Below are positions 9,173-17,714 of a stretch of 64,000 bases of DNA, one piece after another. Source of the stretch: an uncultured Thalassolituus sp. (GTDB lineage: Bacteria; Pseudomonadota; Gammaproteobacteria; Pseudomonadales; Oceanobacteraceae); the NCBI GenBank assembly GCA_913061435.1, contig CAJXUK010000002.1:62001-126000 (forward strand). The letters run 5' to 3'. The translations under genes and the position numbers were made by a program. Within the stretch, counting starts at the first letter, position 1. Every line of letters begins with the position of its first letter. The notes beneath the pieces are model-generated. The model saw only the letters and a program-made list of their open reading frames with translations. It was not told the DNA's origin and did no database searches.

Positions 9173-12121
9173 ATGCGTTCTTGGTTAAAGGCATTGCTTA
9201 TCAGTGCTGTCATATTAGCGTCCTGCATTTTTTTTCTGCCCTCCTTAGCCAAGCAAGGCATTAACTCAGTTGCACCTTGGCTAATGACCCAAGCTAACTT
9301 ACAGCAAACTAAGTTTTACATAAGTACTTTTAATTGGCGCAAGCTTTCGATTGAACATATCCAGTTTCAACTGCAAGCAGATGATTCGGCCCACCCCTCA
9401 GAACACGCTACTTCTGTTAAAGTACAACATCTTGATATCCATTTTTCTGTATGGGATTTACTGGCCGGTCAGGTAGCGCAAATAGAAATTGACCAAGTAC
9501 AGCTTGAGCTCCCTAAAACTAACAATAATCCATCTAAAAGCGTTCACTCACAAAATCAGAAAACTCAACCCATCGCCCTTGTTGATGAGCCACAAGACAG
9601 CTCTTTAACCTTAGCCCGTTTAGATCAGCTCTTTCAGCAACTGCCGCTGCAACACTTTATTATTCGCGAGCTAGTGATTGCTCACCCACAGTTCAAAGTG
9701 TCGTCGCACCTTGATTTAAACCAAGAACAGTTCACCCTTAGTAGCTACATAACAAGCTCGCTTTTGTCTGCACAACTAAGTCACCAGCTCAGTCTTAACA
9801 AAGAAGGGGAACTCAGCAGTGCGGTTTGGCCATCATCAAAAGCGGCCAAGACTGGCAATCAGACCTCAATGCCTGCACCGATTTTTAACCTACAAGGACA
9901 ATGGACAACTAAAACCGACGACACCTTTAGCCTGAGTTTGCAACAAAGCGCCGATATTCAATCCTGGTTGAAGCTACTGAATCACTCAGACCAGCAGCAG
10001 GTATTAACAGCCAATTCAGCCATTCAGGCGTGGAATTTAGAGCTCACCCTGCCTAAATTAATTGTTGATTCCGCTGCTTTACTCAGCCAAATTAATGCAC
10101 ACGGTATGATGCAAATTCAGATATCCGATTTTAATATTTTCGACCCTGCAACCGACACGGCCACCCTCGAAAACGCCAACTTAGCGTTTAACGTGCTTAC
10201 TAATATCGACCAACAGCGCGCCCAGCAATGGTTATTAAGTCTCAACACATTGGATCTATCAGGGGAAGTTAATGCACTTGCCCCCATCGACTTTAATGTA
10301 CAGCAAACACTGACAGAGCCGCTGATCATGAGTTGCTCGGTTGATGTCGCGAATCTATCGACACAAGGATTTGACGCCTGCACTTGGCAAGGCACGTTAC
10401 ACCAATTGGTTCGTGCAGAAGACATTGAACACACATCAAAGCTATCGCTTGATGGCACCTATCAACAAAGCAACAGCCAACAAAGCAGCAGCCACCAAGC
10501 ATCGATCAATAGCCGCCAAATACTGACCTTAAACACACAACAACATAACCCACTGTGGCCCAAAGCCAATAACCAAACTCAGGGCGAAATCATCGTGCAC
10601 GCACAGCATGTGGATAACCGCTGGCATTGGCAATTAAACCTGCCTTTTGGTTTACAAAATATCAGCGAGTATCTCGATTCACTGATGATAGCAGACAAAA
10701 ATGCGCAATTATCCGCCGTGCATTGGCAATTACTTCCCGATTGGCAGCTATCGGGCATCAACGATGAAATTACCAACAGCAAACCTCTAACCTTGCAGAT
10801 TGATCAAGCCCATCTTGCCATTCAAAATAAATCCAGCCAGATCAGCCATATTGCCATTGAAAGCGCGCAAGCAAATTGCAATTTAGACTGGTTAAAACTG
10901 CAATATTCTCCTCAATTGCGCAGCCAACAAGCGTTATCGCAGTTACCATTAGAATGTAACTGGCAACTAAAAAATCAACAAGGTAACTGGCAGCAATGGC
11001 CAATCCCAGCCATTGCGCTTAACGGCAATATGACGCTCAGTTCACTAGACCTAAATAATGCAAGCCTCAGCGCGCGTGCTCAACTAACAGGACTGGCCAA
11101 TAATTTAGACTTAACCTTATTAGCGCAACACGATTTTAATCATCAAGATCAACAGCCACCCCAGCAACAAGGCAGTGCGCAACTGTATTTAAATAACTTA
11201 AAATTGGACTGGCAAGCACTGGGCTTAGCCGAAATGGAAGCACTCACCGAAACTCGGCTATTAACCGGTTCACTGTCGGCTCAAGGCTGGTTTAAATGGC
11301 AACAATACCAGACAGATATTTTTGACGATAACAGCCTAGCTTGGCGCTGGCAGCCAGACATCATGCTCAGAGTTGATGATTTTGCTGGCATCTACCAAGA
11401 AATCACCACTTGGGAAGACATTGATATTCAGCTAGCTCTAAGACGTCCGTTTTATGAAGCGTTTCGCATCGATAGCCAGCTATCGGCGTTGAGTATTCAC
11501 CCGGGTATTGAGATCAACAACTTATTGGCGCGCAGCACAACAACCATAAGCAACGACTTGTCTTACGCTATAGTGGTCGTCGAAGAAGTTCATACCGATG
11601 TGCTCGGAGGGAGAATCAATGTACCCTTAATTCGCTTTGATACCCGCCAAGATACCAATGCCTTTGGCATCGAAGTAGAAGGCATTGATGTCGCCCAACT
11701 GGCAGCCTTAGAAGCAGGTGCAGGTGTGAACGCCAGCGGCCAGTTAGATGGTGTGCTGCCAATAATCTTATCGCCAGCAGGGCCCCAAGTGCCGGTAGGC
11801 AGTCTTTACGCCCGAGCACCCGGCGGAGTTGTACAATATCGTGGTCAAACCGCCGATAGTTTAAAAAGCAGTGACCCAAGTGTGAACCTTGCCATGCAAG
11901 TTTTAGATGATTTCCGTTACGATACTCTGCAAACTGATGTAACGTATCAACCTACAGGTGAATTAAACTTAGGGCTGAAATTTCAAGGATACAACCCAAC
12001 GTTTTTTGATGGCCAAGCCACGCACTTCAACCTGAACCTAGAATACAACTTACTCGATTTACTGGCGAGTTTGCGGATCAGTAACGACATTGTGCACAAC
12101 CTTGAAAAGAAGTATCAATAA
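9173..12121 (+). CDS. ydbH: AsmA-like inter-membrane bridge protein YdbH
   Basis: A 982-residue envelope protein. Residues 5-27 form a single N-terminal membrane anchor; the rest is long, polar, Gln/Asn-rich and beta-strand-like, as in AsmA/TamB repeats. The conserved C-terminal part (about residues 720-960, with LNLEYNLLDLLASLR near the end) matches the YdbH family. In E. coli YdbH is one of three partly redundant AsmA-like proteins (with TamB and YhdP) that move phospholipid to the outer membrane. The identification is strengthened by ynbE and ydbL directly downstream in the E. coli order. GGGAG lies just before the start. Confidence 0.9.
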   Translation: MRSWLKALLISAVILASCIFFLPSLAKQGINSVAPWLMTQANLQQTKFYISTFNWRKLSIEHIQFQLQADDSAHPSEHATSVKVQHLDIHFSVWDLLAGQVAQIEIDQVQLELPKTNNNPSKSVHSQNQKTQPIALVDEPQDSSLTLARLDQLFQQLPLQHFIIRELVIAHPQFKVSSHLDLNQEQFTLSSYITSSLLSAQLSHQLSLNKEGELSSAVWPSSKAAKTGNQTSMPAPIFNLQGQWTTKTDDTFSLSLQQSADIQSWLKLLNHSDQQQVLTANSAIQAWNLELTLPKLIVDSAALLSQINAHGMMQIQISDFNIFDPATDTATLENANLAFNVLTNIDQQRAQQWLLSLNTLDLSGEVNALAPIDFNVQQTLTEPLIMSCSVDVANLSTQGFDACTWQGTLHQLVRAEDIEHTSKLSLDGTYQQSNSQQSSSHQASINSRQILTLNTQQHNPLWPKANNQTQGEIIVHAQHVDNRWHWQLNLPFGLQNISEYLDSLMIADKNAQLSAVHWQLLPDWQLSGINDEITNSKPLTLQIDQAHLAIQNKSSQISHIAIESAQANCNLDWLKLQYSPQLRSQQALSQLPLECNWQLKNQQGNWQQWPIPAIALNGNMTLSSLDLNNASLSARAQLTGLANNLDLTLLAQHDFNHQDQQPPQQQGSAQLYLNNLKLDWQALGLAEMEALTETRLLTGSLSAQGWFKWQQYQTDIFDDNSLAWRWQPDIMLRVDDFAGIYQEITTWEDIDIQLALRRPFYEAFRIDSQLSALSIHPGIEINNLLARSTTTISNDLSYAIVVVEEVHTDVLGGRINVPLIRFDTRQDTNAFGIEVEGIDVAQLAALEAGAGVNASGQLDGVLPIILSPAGPQVPVGSLYARAPGGVVQYRGQTADSLKSSDPSVNLAMQVLDDFRYDTLQTDVTYQPTGELNLGLKFQGYNPTFFDGQATHFNLNLEYNLLDLLASLRISNDIVHNLEKKYQ

Positions 12122-12150
12122 CGCCAACGTTATAAAGCAACATAGGATAA

Positions 12151-12330
12151 ATGATGAAAATACGTTTTTTAATACCTTTGATATTACTCATCAGCGGCTG
12201 CACAGTTAAGGTTGCAGCCCCCGATAAACCCATTACGATTAACCTAAACGTTAAAATTGAACACGAAGTACGTGTTAAAGTTGAACAAGAACTCGAAGAC
12301 CTGTTCAGCGAAGACAGTAACTTATTCTAA
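12151..12330 (+). CDS. ynbE: YnbE family outer-membrane lipoprotein
   Basis: A tiny gene of 59 codons from ATG 12151 (58 from ATG 12154). A short hydrophobic signal ends in the lipobox LISGC with Cys17, so it is a lipoprotein. The mature part has KPITINLNVKIEHEV, nearly the same as E. coli YnbE. In E. coli YnbE sits in the outer membrane and caps or extends the YdbH bridge. It lies 29 bases after ydbH and 20 before ydbL, with AGGA ahead of the start. Confidence 0.93.
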   Translation: MMKIRFLIPLILLISGCTVKVAAPDKPITINLNVKIEHEVRVKVEQELEDLFSEDSNLF

Positions 12331-12350
12331 TAACAATAAAGGATGCCAAC

Positions 12351-12677
12351 ATGACACTGAAATCCATTTTACTCGCCACTGCACTATTAATTGCAAGCCC
12401 GTTTTCCCTAGCCCTCACCCTAGACGAAGCGCGTAACCAAGGCTTGCTAGGTGAAAACGCTAGAGGCTATGTTGAACTTACCCCACGTGGTAAAGAAGAG
12501 GCGAAAGCTCTGATGGCAGAAATTAACAGTCAGCGCAAAGCCAAGTACATTGAAATTGCAGCTAAGCAAAAGACCGATTTAGCCGCGATTGAAAAAATTG
12601 CCGGTGAAAAAATCATAGAAAAGTTAGACTCAGGTAAATTCTACCAAGACACTAATGGAAAGTGGCACAAAAAATAG
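12351..12677 (+). CDS. ydbL: YdbL family periplasmic protein (DUF1318)
   Basis: A 108-residue exported protein. Residues 1-22 form a signal peptide ending near SLA. The mature part opens with LTLDEARNQGLLGE and has GYVELTPRGK, the DUF1318 pattern, then a Lys-rich helix and a GKWHKK tail. In E. coli YdbL acts with YdbH and YnbE, apparently controlling their assembly. AAGGATG precedes the start. It is the third gene of the five-gene run. Confidence 0.92.
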   Translation: MTLKSILLATALLIASPFSLALTLDEARNQGLLGENARGYVELTPRGKEEAKALMAEINSQRKAKYIEIAAKQKTDLAAIEKIAGEKIIEKLDSGKFYQDTNGKWHKK

Positions 12678-12686
12678 GGGAAGATT

Positions 12687-13283
12687 ATGGACATTTCAAC
12701 CATTGTAATTCTGGTCGTAATTGCGGCTTTAATTATTTACATCATTAGCATTTATAACACGCTTGTTACACTTAAAAACCGTTATGAAAATGGTTTTTCA
12801 CAAATAGAAGTGCAACTAAAGCGCCGCTACGATCTGATTCCTAATCTAGTGGAAACAGCGAAAGCGTATTTAAAGCACGAAGCCGACACATTAACCGCCG
12901 TCGTAGAAGCGCGCAACGAAGCCATGGCAGGTTTAAAAGCCGTGGCAAGTAACCCTTCTAGTGCAGCAGCAATGAGTAAATTAGCTGGCGCAGAAGGTGC
13001 TTTAGCCGGTGCAATGAGTCGTTTTAATGTCACGGTAGAAGCCTATCCAGAGCTTAAAGCGAATACCAACATGATGCAGTTGACCGAAGAACTGACCAGC
13101 ACTGAAAACAAAGTGGCTTTTGCTCGCCAAGCATTTAACGACGCAGTCACCGCTTACAATATTTATCGCCAGTCGTTCCCGCCCGTGTTTTTTGCTAGCA
13201 AGTTTGGCCATCCAACCGATGCCACCTTACTCGAATTTGAAGACAGCGTGCAAATTCAAACGGCACCCACGGTTAGCTTTTAA
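12687..13283 (+). CDS. LemA family membrane protein
   Basis: A 198-residue protein. Residues 5-25 form one N-terminal membrane helix; a helical domain follows with the LemA signature IEVQLKRRYDLIPNLVET at about 42-59 and YPELKANTNM near 120. LemA proteins are small envelope proteins of unknown biochemical role, often encoded beside M48/HtpX-type proteases or TPM-domain proteins. It starts nine bases after ydbL behind GGGGAAG and ends three bases before the protease gene, which places it in the same operon. Confidence 0.92.
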   Translation: MDISTIVILVVIAALIIYIISIYNTLVTLKNRYENGFSQIEVQLKRRYDLIPNLVETAKAYLKHEADTLTAVVEARNEAMAGLKAVASNPSSAAAMSKLAGAEGALAGAMSRFNVTVEAYPELKANTNMMQLTEELTSTENKVAFARQAFNDAVTAYNIYRQSFPPVFFASKFGHPTDATLLEFEDSVQIQTAPTVSF

Positions 13284-13286
13284 ACC

Positions 13287-15266
13287 ATGGATTTTTTTGG
13301 CCATCAGGATCAAGCCCGAAAGCGCACAAAGCAACTTGTGCTGCTGTTTGGGCTGGCGTTATTAACTCTCATTTTTTTAACCAACCTCATGGTCGCTGCG
13401 TTTTTGTGGGGCAACCCAGACGTTTTCCCCAGTGCCGCTCACAACATTCGCAATCCTTCTTTACTGGATATTTTTCATTACATGTCTTGGCAGGCGTGGG
13501 GGATTATTTCGGCCGTTGTCTGCAGTTTTGTCGGCTTAGCCTACTTGTATAAATCAATCAAACTCAGTGGGGGTGGCGCATCAATCGCACTATCTTTAGG
13601 TGGCCGTTTACTGCACCCCGACACAGAAGACTTTTACGAACGTCGTTTATTAAATATTGTTGAAGAAATGGCTATTGCCTCGGGCATGCCAGTGCCACAA
13701 GTCTATTTAATGGACGAAGAAATTGGCATTAATGCTTTTGCTGCGGGCTTTCAACCATCCGACGCCGTGATTGGTGTAACAAAAGGCTGCCTAACCAAGT
13801 TATCGCGGTTGCAGCTGCAAGGGGTTATTGGCCACGAGTTTAGCCACATTCTTAACGGCGATATGCGCATGAACATGCGTTTAATTGCTATTTTATTTGG
13901 TATTTTATGCATTGGTTTGTTGGGCCGATTTATTTTGCAAGCCGGGGCGCGTCATAGCGTTTATAGTCGTGGTCGATCTCAAGGTTCTATTTTTACCTCA
14001 TCTTCGTCTAGCAAAAAGGAAGGCGGTGTCCCGCTATTTTTAATCGGTTTAGGCTTTATGATACTCGGCTATAGCGGTGTCTTTTTTGGCAAGTTGATTC
14101 AATCGGCAGTTAGCCGCCAGCGGGAATATCTAGCCGACGCCAGTGCCGTACAATTTACTCGCAACCCAGAAGCCATCGCGCAAGCGTTAAAAGTAATAGG
14201 CTATGGTGGTGTCGGCTCAGCCATTGGCCATAGTCGTCGCGAAGAATTTAGCCATGCTTTTTTTAGTAACGCGATCAGCTCTCATTTTAGTTTAAGTGCG
14301 GGTTTTTTATCGACCCACCCCAAACTTGAACAGCGCATAAAGCGCATTGATCAGCGCTGGAATGGAGACTGGATTCAACCACAAACACTCAAGCAAGCCT
14401 ACGAAGAATCTCCAGAGCTAGTAAAGAAAAATAAAATCAGACCAGAAGAATTACTGACAGGTGTGGCAGCGGCAATGACCGCGGCGATTGATTTTCATCC
14501 TAAAACGAGCACAACAGAAACCAACACCCCAGTTTTGGATCAAACCGCCTTAGATCAAGCCGCTCATGATCCGTTTACTGCTCGAGCACTGTGTTACAGC
14601 CTCATTTTGGCACCCGATACGTCCTTAGTCCACGAACAGCAATTAGACCTGATTAACCAGTTGTGCGGTGCAGAAATCTTACAACAGACACAGCGCTTAT
14701 CTGCGCAGGTAGCAACACTGCCAGATGATCAGCGTTTGGCATTGGTTGAAAAATCAGTGCCCGCACTTAAATTACTCACCCCAGAAAAATACACCGAGTT
14801 CAAACAGCTACTCATTAAATTAGTACAAGCCGATGGCAAAATCGATTTGTTTGAATGGTGCTTGTACCGCATGCTACTGCAATATTTAAACCCCACATTT
14901 GGCAAGGCTAAGGCCATCAAAGCTAAGCACGGCAACCCCAATAAAATACAACCGCAAATAGAAACCGTTTTATCGTTCGTCGCTAATCATGGCAACAATT
15001 CTCTTGAAGGCGCCAGTGAAAGCTTTAATGTCGCGACCCAAGCAGCGGGCTTTGAAGGACTGTCTTTGCAACCGAGAACTGAATCATTTAAACAATTTAA
15101 TATTGCTTTAGGCGTAGTTACAGAAGCATACCCACACGTAAAAGGTCGTGTTATGAAAGCTTTAGCAGCCTGCGTGATGGTAGATGGCGTAGAAGCGGCC
15201 GAGAAAAATCTCGTGCAAACCATTGCTGCTATCTTGGAATGCCCAACACCCGATCTTTTTGCCTAG
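13287..15266 (+). CDS. M48 family membrane metalloprotease with long C-terminal extension
   Basis: A 659-residue protein. Membrane helices are near 17-41 and 72-92, and two more lie after the active site (about 199-218 and 248-266). HEFSH at 183-187 is the zinc and catalytic motif; REYLADASA (about 275-283) gives the third ligand, as in HtpX. The C-terminal 300 residues are not protease sequence; they are mostly helical and contain DGKIDLFEW and a second stretch with VMVDGVEAAEKN, resembling a TerB/DnaJ-like acidic fold, though I cannot confirm that. It is the last gene of the ydbH run. Confidence 0.9.
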   Translation: MDFFGHQDQARKRTKQLVLLFGLALLTLIFLTNLMVAAFLWGNPDVFPSAAHNIRNPSLLDIFHYMSWQAWGIISAVVCSFVGLAYLYKSIKLSGGGASIALSLGGRLLHPDTEDFYERRLLNIVEEMAIASGMPVPQVYLMDEEIGINAFAAGFQPSDAVIGVTKGCLTKLSRLQLQGVIGHEFSHILNGDMRMNMRLIAILFGILCIGLLGRFILQAGARHSVYSRGRSQGSIFTSSSSSKKEGGVPLFLIGLGFMILGYSGVFFGKLIQSAVSRQREYLADASAVQFTRNPEAIAQALKVIGYGGVGSAIGHSRREEFSHAFFSNAISSHFSLSAGFLSTHPKLEQRIKRIDQRWNGDWIQPQTLKQAYEESPELVKKNKIRPEELLTGVAAAMTAAIDFHPKTSTTETNTPVLDQTALDQAAHDPFTARALCYSLILAPDTSLVHEQQLDLINQLCGAEILQQTQRLSAQVATLPDDQRLALVEKSVPALKLLTPEKYTEFKQLLIKLVQADGKIDLFEWCLYRMLLQYLNPTFGKAKAIKAKHGNPNKIQPQIETVLSFVANHGNNSLEGASESFNVATQAAGFEGLSLQPRTESFKQFNIALGVVTEAYPHVKGRVMKALAACVMVDGVEAAEKNLVQTIAAILECPTPDLFA

Positions 15267-15347
15267 CCTTTTAATTGCCAGCCCTGATAGAATGCAGGCA
15301 ACTTAATACTTCCCTTTTAATCAACCGGATCATAACGGATTAATTTT

Positions 15348-15743
15348 ATGAAACAGTACCTTACCTTCGGCTTTCTGCTTGCAGGCTTCGCTAACATCTT
15401 AGGTGTTTTAGGCTTTTCTTTAGGTTTTCAAAACGAATTATTAAACAGCTATTACCCAGCCGTATTCAGCAACTTTGGTTTAGGCATGATCATTGTCTGG
15501 GGTATGGCTTATATTGCGGTATCGACCGAACACCCGCGCGCGTCTCGCTTAATCTTTGTATTCTTCCTTGAAAAAATGGTCTACGTTGGCACCGCAGTCT
15601 ATTTTTGGTTTGTAATGAAACCAGATTTCATGATGATGTGGGAAGAGTCTGTTTTAACGACCTTGTTCTTTATTATTTACGGCATTAACGACTTAGTATT
15701 TGGCTTAATGTTTTTCTACGCCTGGTTACAATACAGAAAATAA
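15348..15743 (+). CDS. Small polytopic membrane protein, unknown
   Basis: 131 residues with four hydrophobic segments (about 5-25, 44-62, 70-88 and 100-126). I do not recognise a family. Features are GFANILGVLGFSLGF near the N-terminus and GINDLVFGLMFFYAW near the C-terminus. It sits between the M48 gene and a terminator, 81 bases after the protease, so it may be read through from that operon or have its own promoter. Confidence 0.75.
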   Translation: MKQYLTFGFLLAGFANILGVLGFSLGFQNELLNSYYPAVFSNFGLGMIIVWGMAYIAVSTEHPRASRLIFVFFLEKMVYVGTAVYFWFVMKPDFMMMWEESVLTTLFFIIYGINDLVFGLMFFYAWLQYRK

Positions 15744-15768
15744 GTCTGTGAACTTTTAATAAACAGAC

Positions 15769-15811
15769 AAAAAAATACCCGCATGGTGAAAACCTTGCGG
15801 GTATTTTTTTA
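15769..15811. terminator. Bidirectional terminator between convergent genes
   Basis: A 13-14 bp stem (about 15769-15782 with 15797-15810) built on TACCCGC/GCGGGTA, with A and T tracts on the two sides. It serves the membrane-protein gene on plus and the thiamine operon on minus. Confidence 0.93.
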
Positions 15812-15828
15812 TTTTCATGAAACGTGTC

Positions 15829-16647
15829 TTAGCTCTGCGCGCGATACCAAAGTGAAGCAAGGTACTCCATTTGAACATTAGCTCGCCGCCAAGCAATTTG
15901 GTTTTTCACGCCATACAAGGTGATTATAGTTTCTTCAAGAGCCAAAAGTTTGTCTTCACTAGCGCTGGATTTTTCTTTTATTCCTTGCCACAAGCCGGCC
16001 AAATCCCACAATGGATGTGCTAAACCAGCATACTCCCAATCAAGCAATTGCAACCCTGTATCTGTGTATAACCAATTAGCTAAAACAGCATCCATATGAC
16101 AAATACAAAACTCACCTGCTGGCGGTTCGCGCATAGCGACCTGCATTAATGGCTTCATTTTTAACATGTCGTCTTGAGGATTATTAGCGGCCAATATTTG
16201 CCAATAGGATTCAGCGATATCGCTAATATTTATTTTAGGTAATTCAATATTTATTGGTTGCTGATGAAGGTTTTTGAGCTGTTCAACCATGTAAGACAAC
16301 ACGCTAACGGGCAAGTCTGCTGCATCGGAAATCGATTCACTGAGTACTTCACCTGCAATATAATCTCTAATTAAATAGCTGTGATCATCGCTAATATAGC
16401 GTATTGGGCTAGTAATATTGGCTTTCGCCATTAGCTGATGAATTGCCAGTTCACGCTCACGATCGATCCCCAGGGCAAGAGTATTGGCGGCATTAACACG
16501 CAGAATATAATCACCACTGTCTAACGTTAAATGATAACTAATATTGGTTAAGCCACCATTTAATAGAGCAACCTGTGAAGTTTCTATTGGCTTTTGGGAT
16601 ATTCCCCATAAAGGCCAATCCTCTAAAATTTCTGCCAGATTGCTCAT
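15829..16647 (-). CDS. Choline/thiamine kinase-like phosphotransferase (APH fold)
   Basis: A 272-residue kinase of the aminoglycoside/choline phosphotransferase fold. Visible motifs are LNGGLTNISYHL near residue 28, an ILRVNA lysine-position strand, the catalytic loop HMDAVLANW (an HxDxxxxN variant) near 180, and LLDWEYAGLAHPLWDLA near 195. As the last gene of a TPP-riboswitch operon, its likely substrate is thiamine or a thiamine precursor, making it the salvage kinase after import. That is inference from context; choline kinase is the main alternative. An 82-base gap with a small hairpin separates it from pnuT. Confidence 0.8.
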   Translation of the reverse strand: MSNLAEILEDWPLWGISQKPIETSQVALLNGGLTNISYHLTLDSGDYILRVNAANTLALGIDRERELAIHQLMAKANITSPIRYISDDHSYLIRDYIAGEVLSESISDAADLPVSVLSYMVEQLKNLHQQPINIELPKINISDIAESYWQILAANNPQDDMLKMKPLMQVAMREPPAGEFCICHMDAVLANWLYTDTGLQLLDWEYAGLAHPLWDLAGLWQGIKEKSSASEDKLLALEETIITLYGVKNQIAWRRANVQMEYLASLWYRAQS

Positions 16648-16694
16648 GCGTTAATCGCTACTTCCTAAAATTAATCATCGTTTCACAAAATTTA

Positions 16695-16711
16695 TCAGCT
16701 TGCTAAGCTGA
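16695..16711 (-). other. Intercistronic hairpin between pnuT and the kinase gene
   Basis: A perfect 7-bp stem (16695-16701 with 16705-16711) with a three-base loop, in the 82-base gap. On the minus strand it is followed by TAAATTTTG, a poor T tract, so partial termination or mRNA processing is more likely than full termination. Confidence 0.45.
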
Positions 16712-16714
16712 AGC

Positions 16715-16744
16715 TTATTGTTGTTGCTATTATTGTTGTTGCTG
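16715..16744 (-). repeat. 15-bp tandem duplication across the pnuT stop codon
   Basis: Two copies of a 15-base CAA-rich unit (16715-16729 and 16730-16744, one mismatch) span the stop codon of the permease gene, so the last codons and the stop are repeated downstream. Confidence 0.85.
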
Positions 16745-17368
16745 ATGTTGATACTCTTTTTTCCACATAAACCAACCAATCACAATCATCACAATATAAA
16801 CAACCATTTGCAGCGCGACTAAATACAGTTCGCGATCTATAAATAAATAAATAGCAACAGTATCTATAACTAGCCAGTAAAGCCAATTTTCTAATATTTT
16901 TTGTGCAACCATATAAGTTGTCACCACGGCACCCCAGGTGGTGAATGAATCCAAATAAGGTAAGGCAGCATCAGTGTTTTGCTCTAAACCATAACCGCTT
17001 AATAAACTGAGTAAAATCACCCCGCTAATCACCAGAATATGGCGTTGATAAGACCAGCGCTGAATGGGTTTGTGATTATCATGTCCCATAGGGTCGCCGT
17101 TTGAACTGGCAAGGGCGTTAGTTTTCCACACCCACCAGCCATAAACCGCCATTAATAGATAATACACGTTCAGCGCAGACTCCATTAGCAGGTTTACATC
17201 CCAAAATAACCAACTAAAAATAGCCGTACTACCAAAAGCCGCATACCAGCCAAGAATATTTTGGCGCATTATCAAGACGAGATAAGCAAAGCCAAGAATA
17301 ACACCCACCAGCTCCCACAGACTCATTGCTTGAAAAGCTGAAATCACGCCTTGATAAAATGCATCCAT
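16730..17368 (-). CDS. pnuT: PnuC-family transporter, probable thiamine permease PnuT
   Basis: A 212-residue inner-membrane protein with about seven hydrophobic segments. WELVGVILGFAYLVLIMRQN near the N-terminus, YGWWVWK near residue 75 and TWGAVVTTYMVAQKILENWLYW around 145-166 are characteristic of the PnuC family. PnuC members carry nicotinamide riboside, riboflavin or thiamine by facilitated diffusion and trap the substrate by phosphorylation. The upstream TPP riboswitch and neighbours make thiamine the likely substrate. It starts three bases after the thiamine-binding gene and ends in a run of Gln. Confidence 0.88.
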   Translation of the reverse strand: MDAFYQGVISAFQAMSLWELVGVILGFAYLVLIMRQNILGWYAAFGSTAIFSWLFWDVNLLMESALNVYYLLMAVYGWWVWKTNALASSNGDPMGHDNHKPIQRWSYQRHILVISGVILLSLLSGYGLEQNTDAALPYLDSFTTWGAVVTTYMVAQKILENWLYWLVIDTVAIYLFIDRELYLVALQMVVYIVMIVIGWFMWKKEYQHQQQQ

Positions 17369-17371
17369 AAA

Positions 17372-17641
17372 TTAATCGCCGTGGGGGTTAAGTGCAGGGT
17401 CTAAATTTTTACCGATGAACTTACACACAAAAATGGCTTTGCCAAATTGCTCATAAGAGCGGCGCATTTCATCTTTAAGCGTATCCATAACCAAATCGTA
17501 ATCACCAAAAATTTGTGTGCTCATGGTATTGCCCACCACACTCAAACCCTTGGTTGCTTGCAAGCGTTCAATAAAACTTTTAATTGCCGGAATGTAATCT
17601 TCGGTTAGCGGATACTTGCTGATTTCTACTGATAGTTCCAT
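17372..17641 (-). CDS. Thiamine-binding protein, MTH1187/YkoF family (DUF77)
   Basis: An 89-residue cytoplasmic protein of the MTH1187/YkoF-like fold. The opening MELSVEISKYPLTEDYIPAIKSFI, the central TQIFGDYDLVM and the following amphipathic helix are typical. Relatives bind thiamine or hydroxymethylpyrimidine in a ferredoxin-like fold. I start at ATG 17641, because AAGGTGAT just upstream is a good ribosome site and overlaps the alternative GTG at 17650. It follows the TonB gene by 73 bases, which include a hairpin, and pnuT follows three bases later. Confidence 0.85.
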   Translation of the reverse strand: MELSVEISKYPLTEDYIPAIKSFIERLQATKGLSVVGNTMSTQIFGDYDLVMDTLKDEMRRSYEQFGKAIFVCKFIGKNLDPALNPHGD

Positions 17642-17673
17642 ATTTATCACCTTGATATTTTTTTACCGTATAA

Positions 17674-17700
17674 GACGGTTGCACCTTTTCAGCAACCGTC
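17674..17700 (-). other. Intercistronic hairpin between the TonB receptor and downstream genes
   Basis: A perfect 9-bp stem (17674-17682 with 17692-17700). On the minus strand only TTATAC follows, so it is a weak terminator at best; it may lower expression of the downstream genes or protect the receptor mRNA end. Confidence 0.5.
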
Positions 17701-17714
17701 ATCATTTTTAAGGA

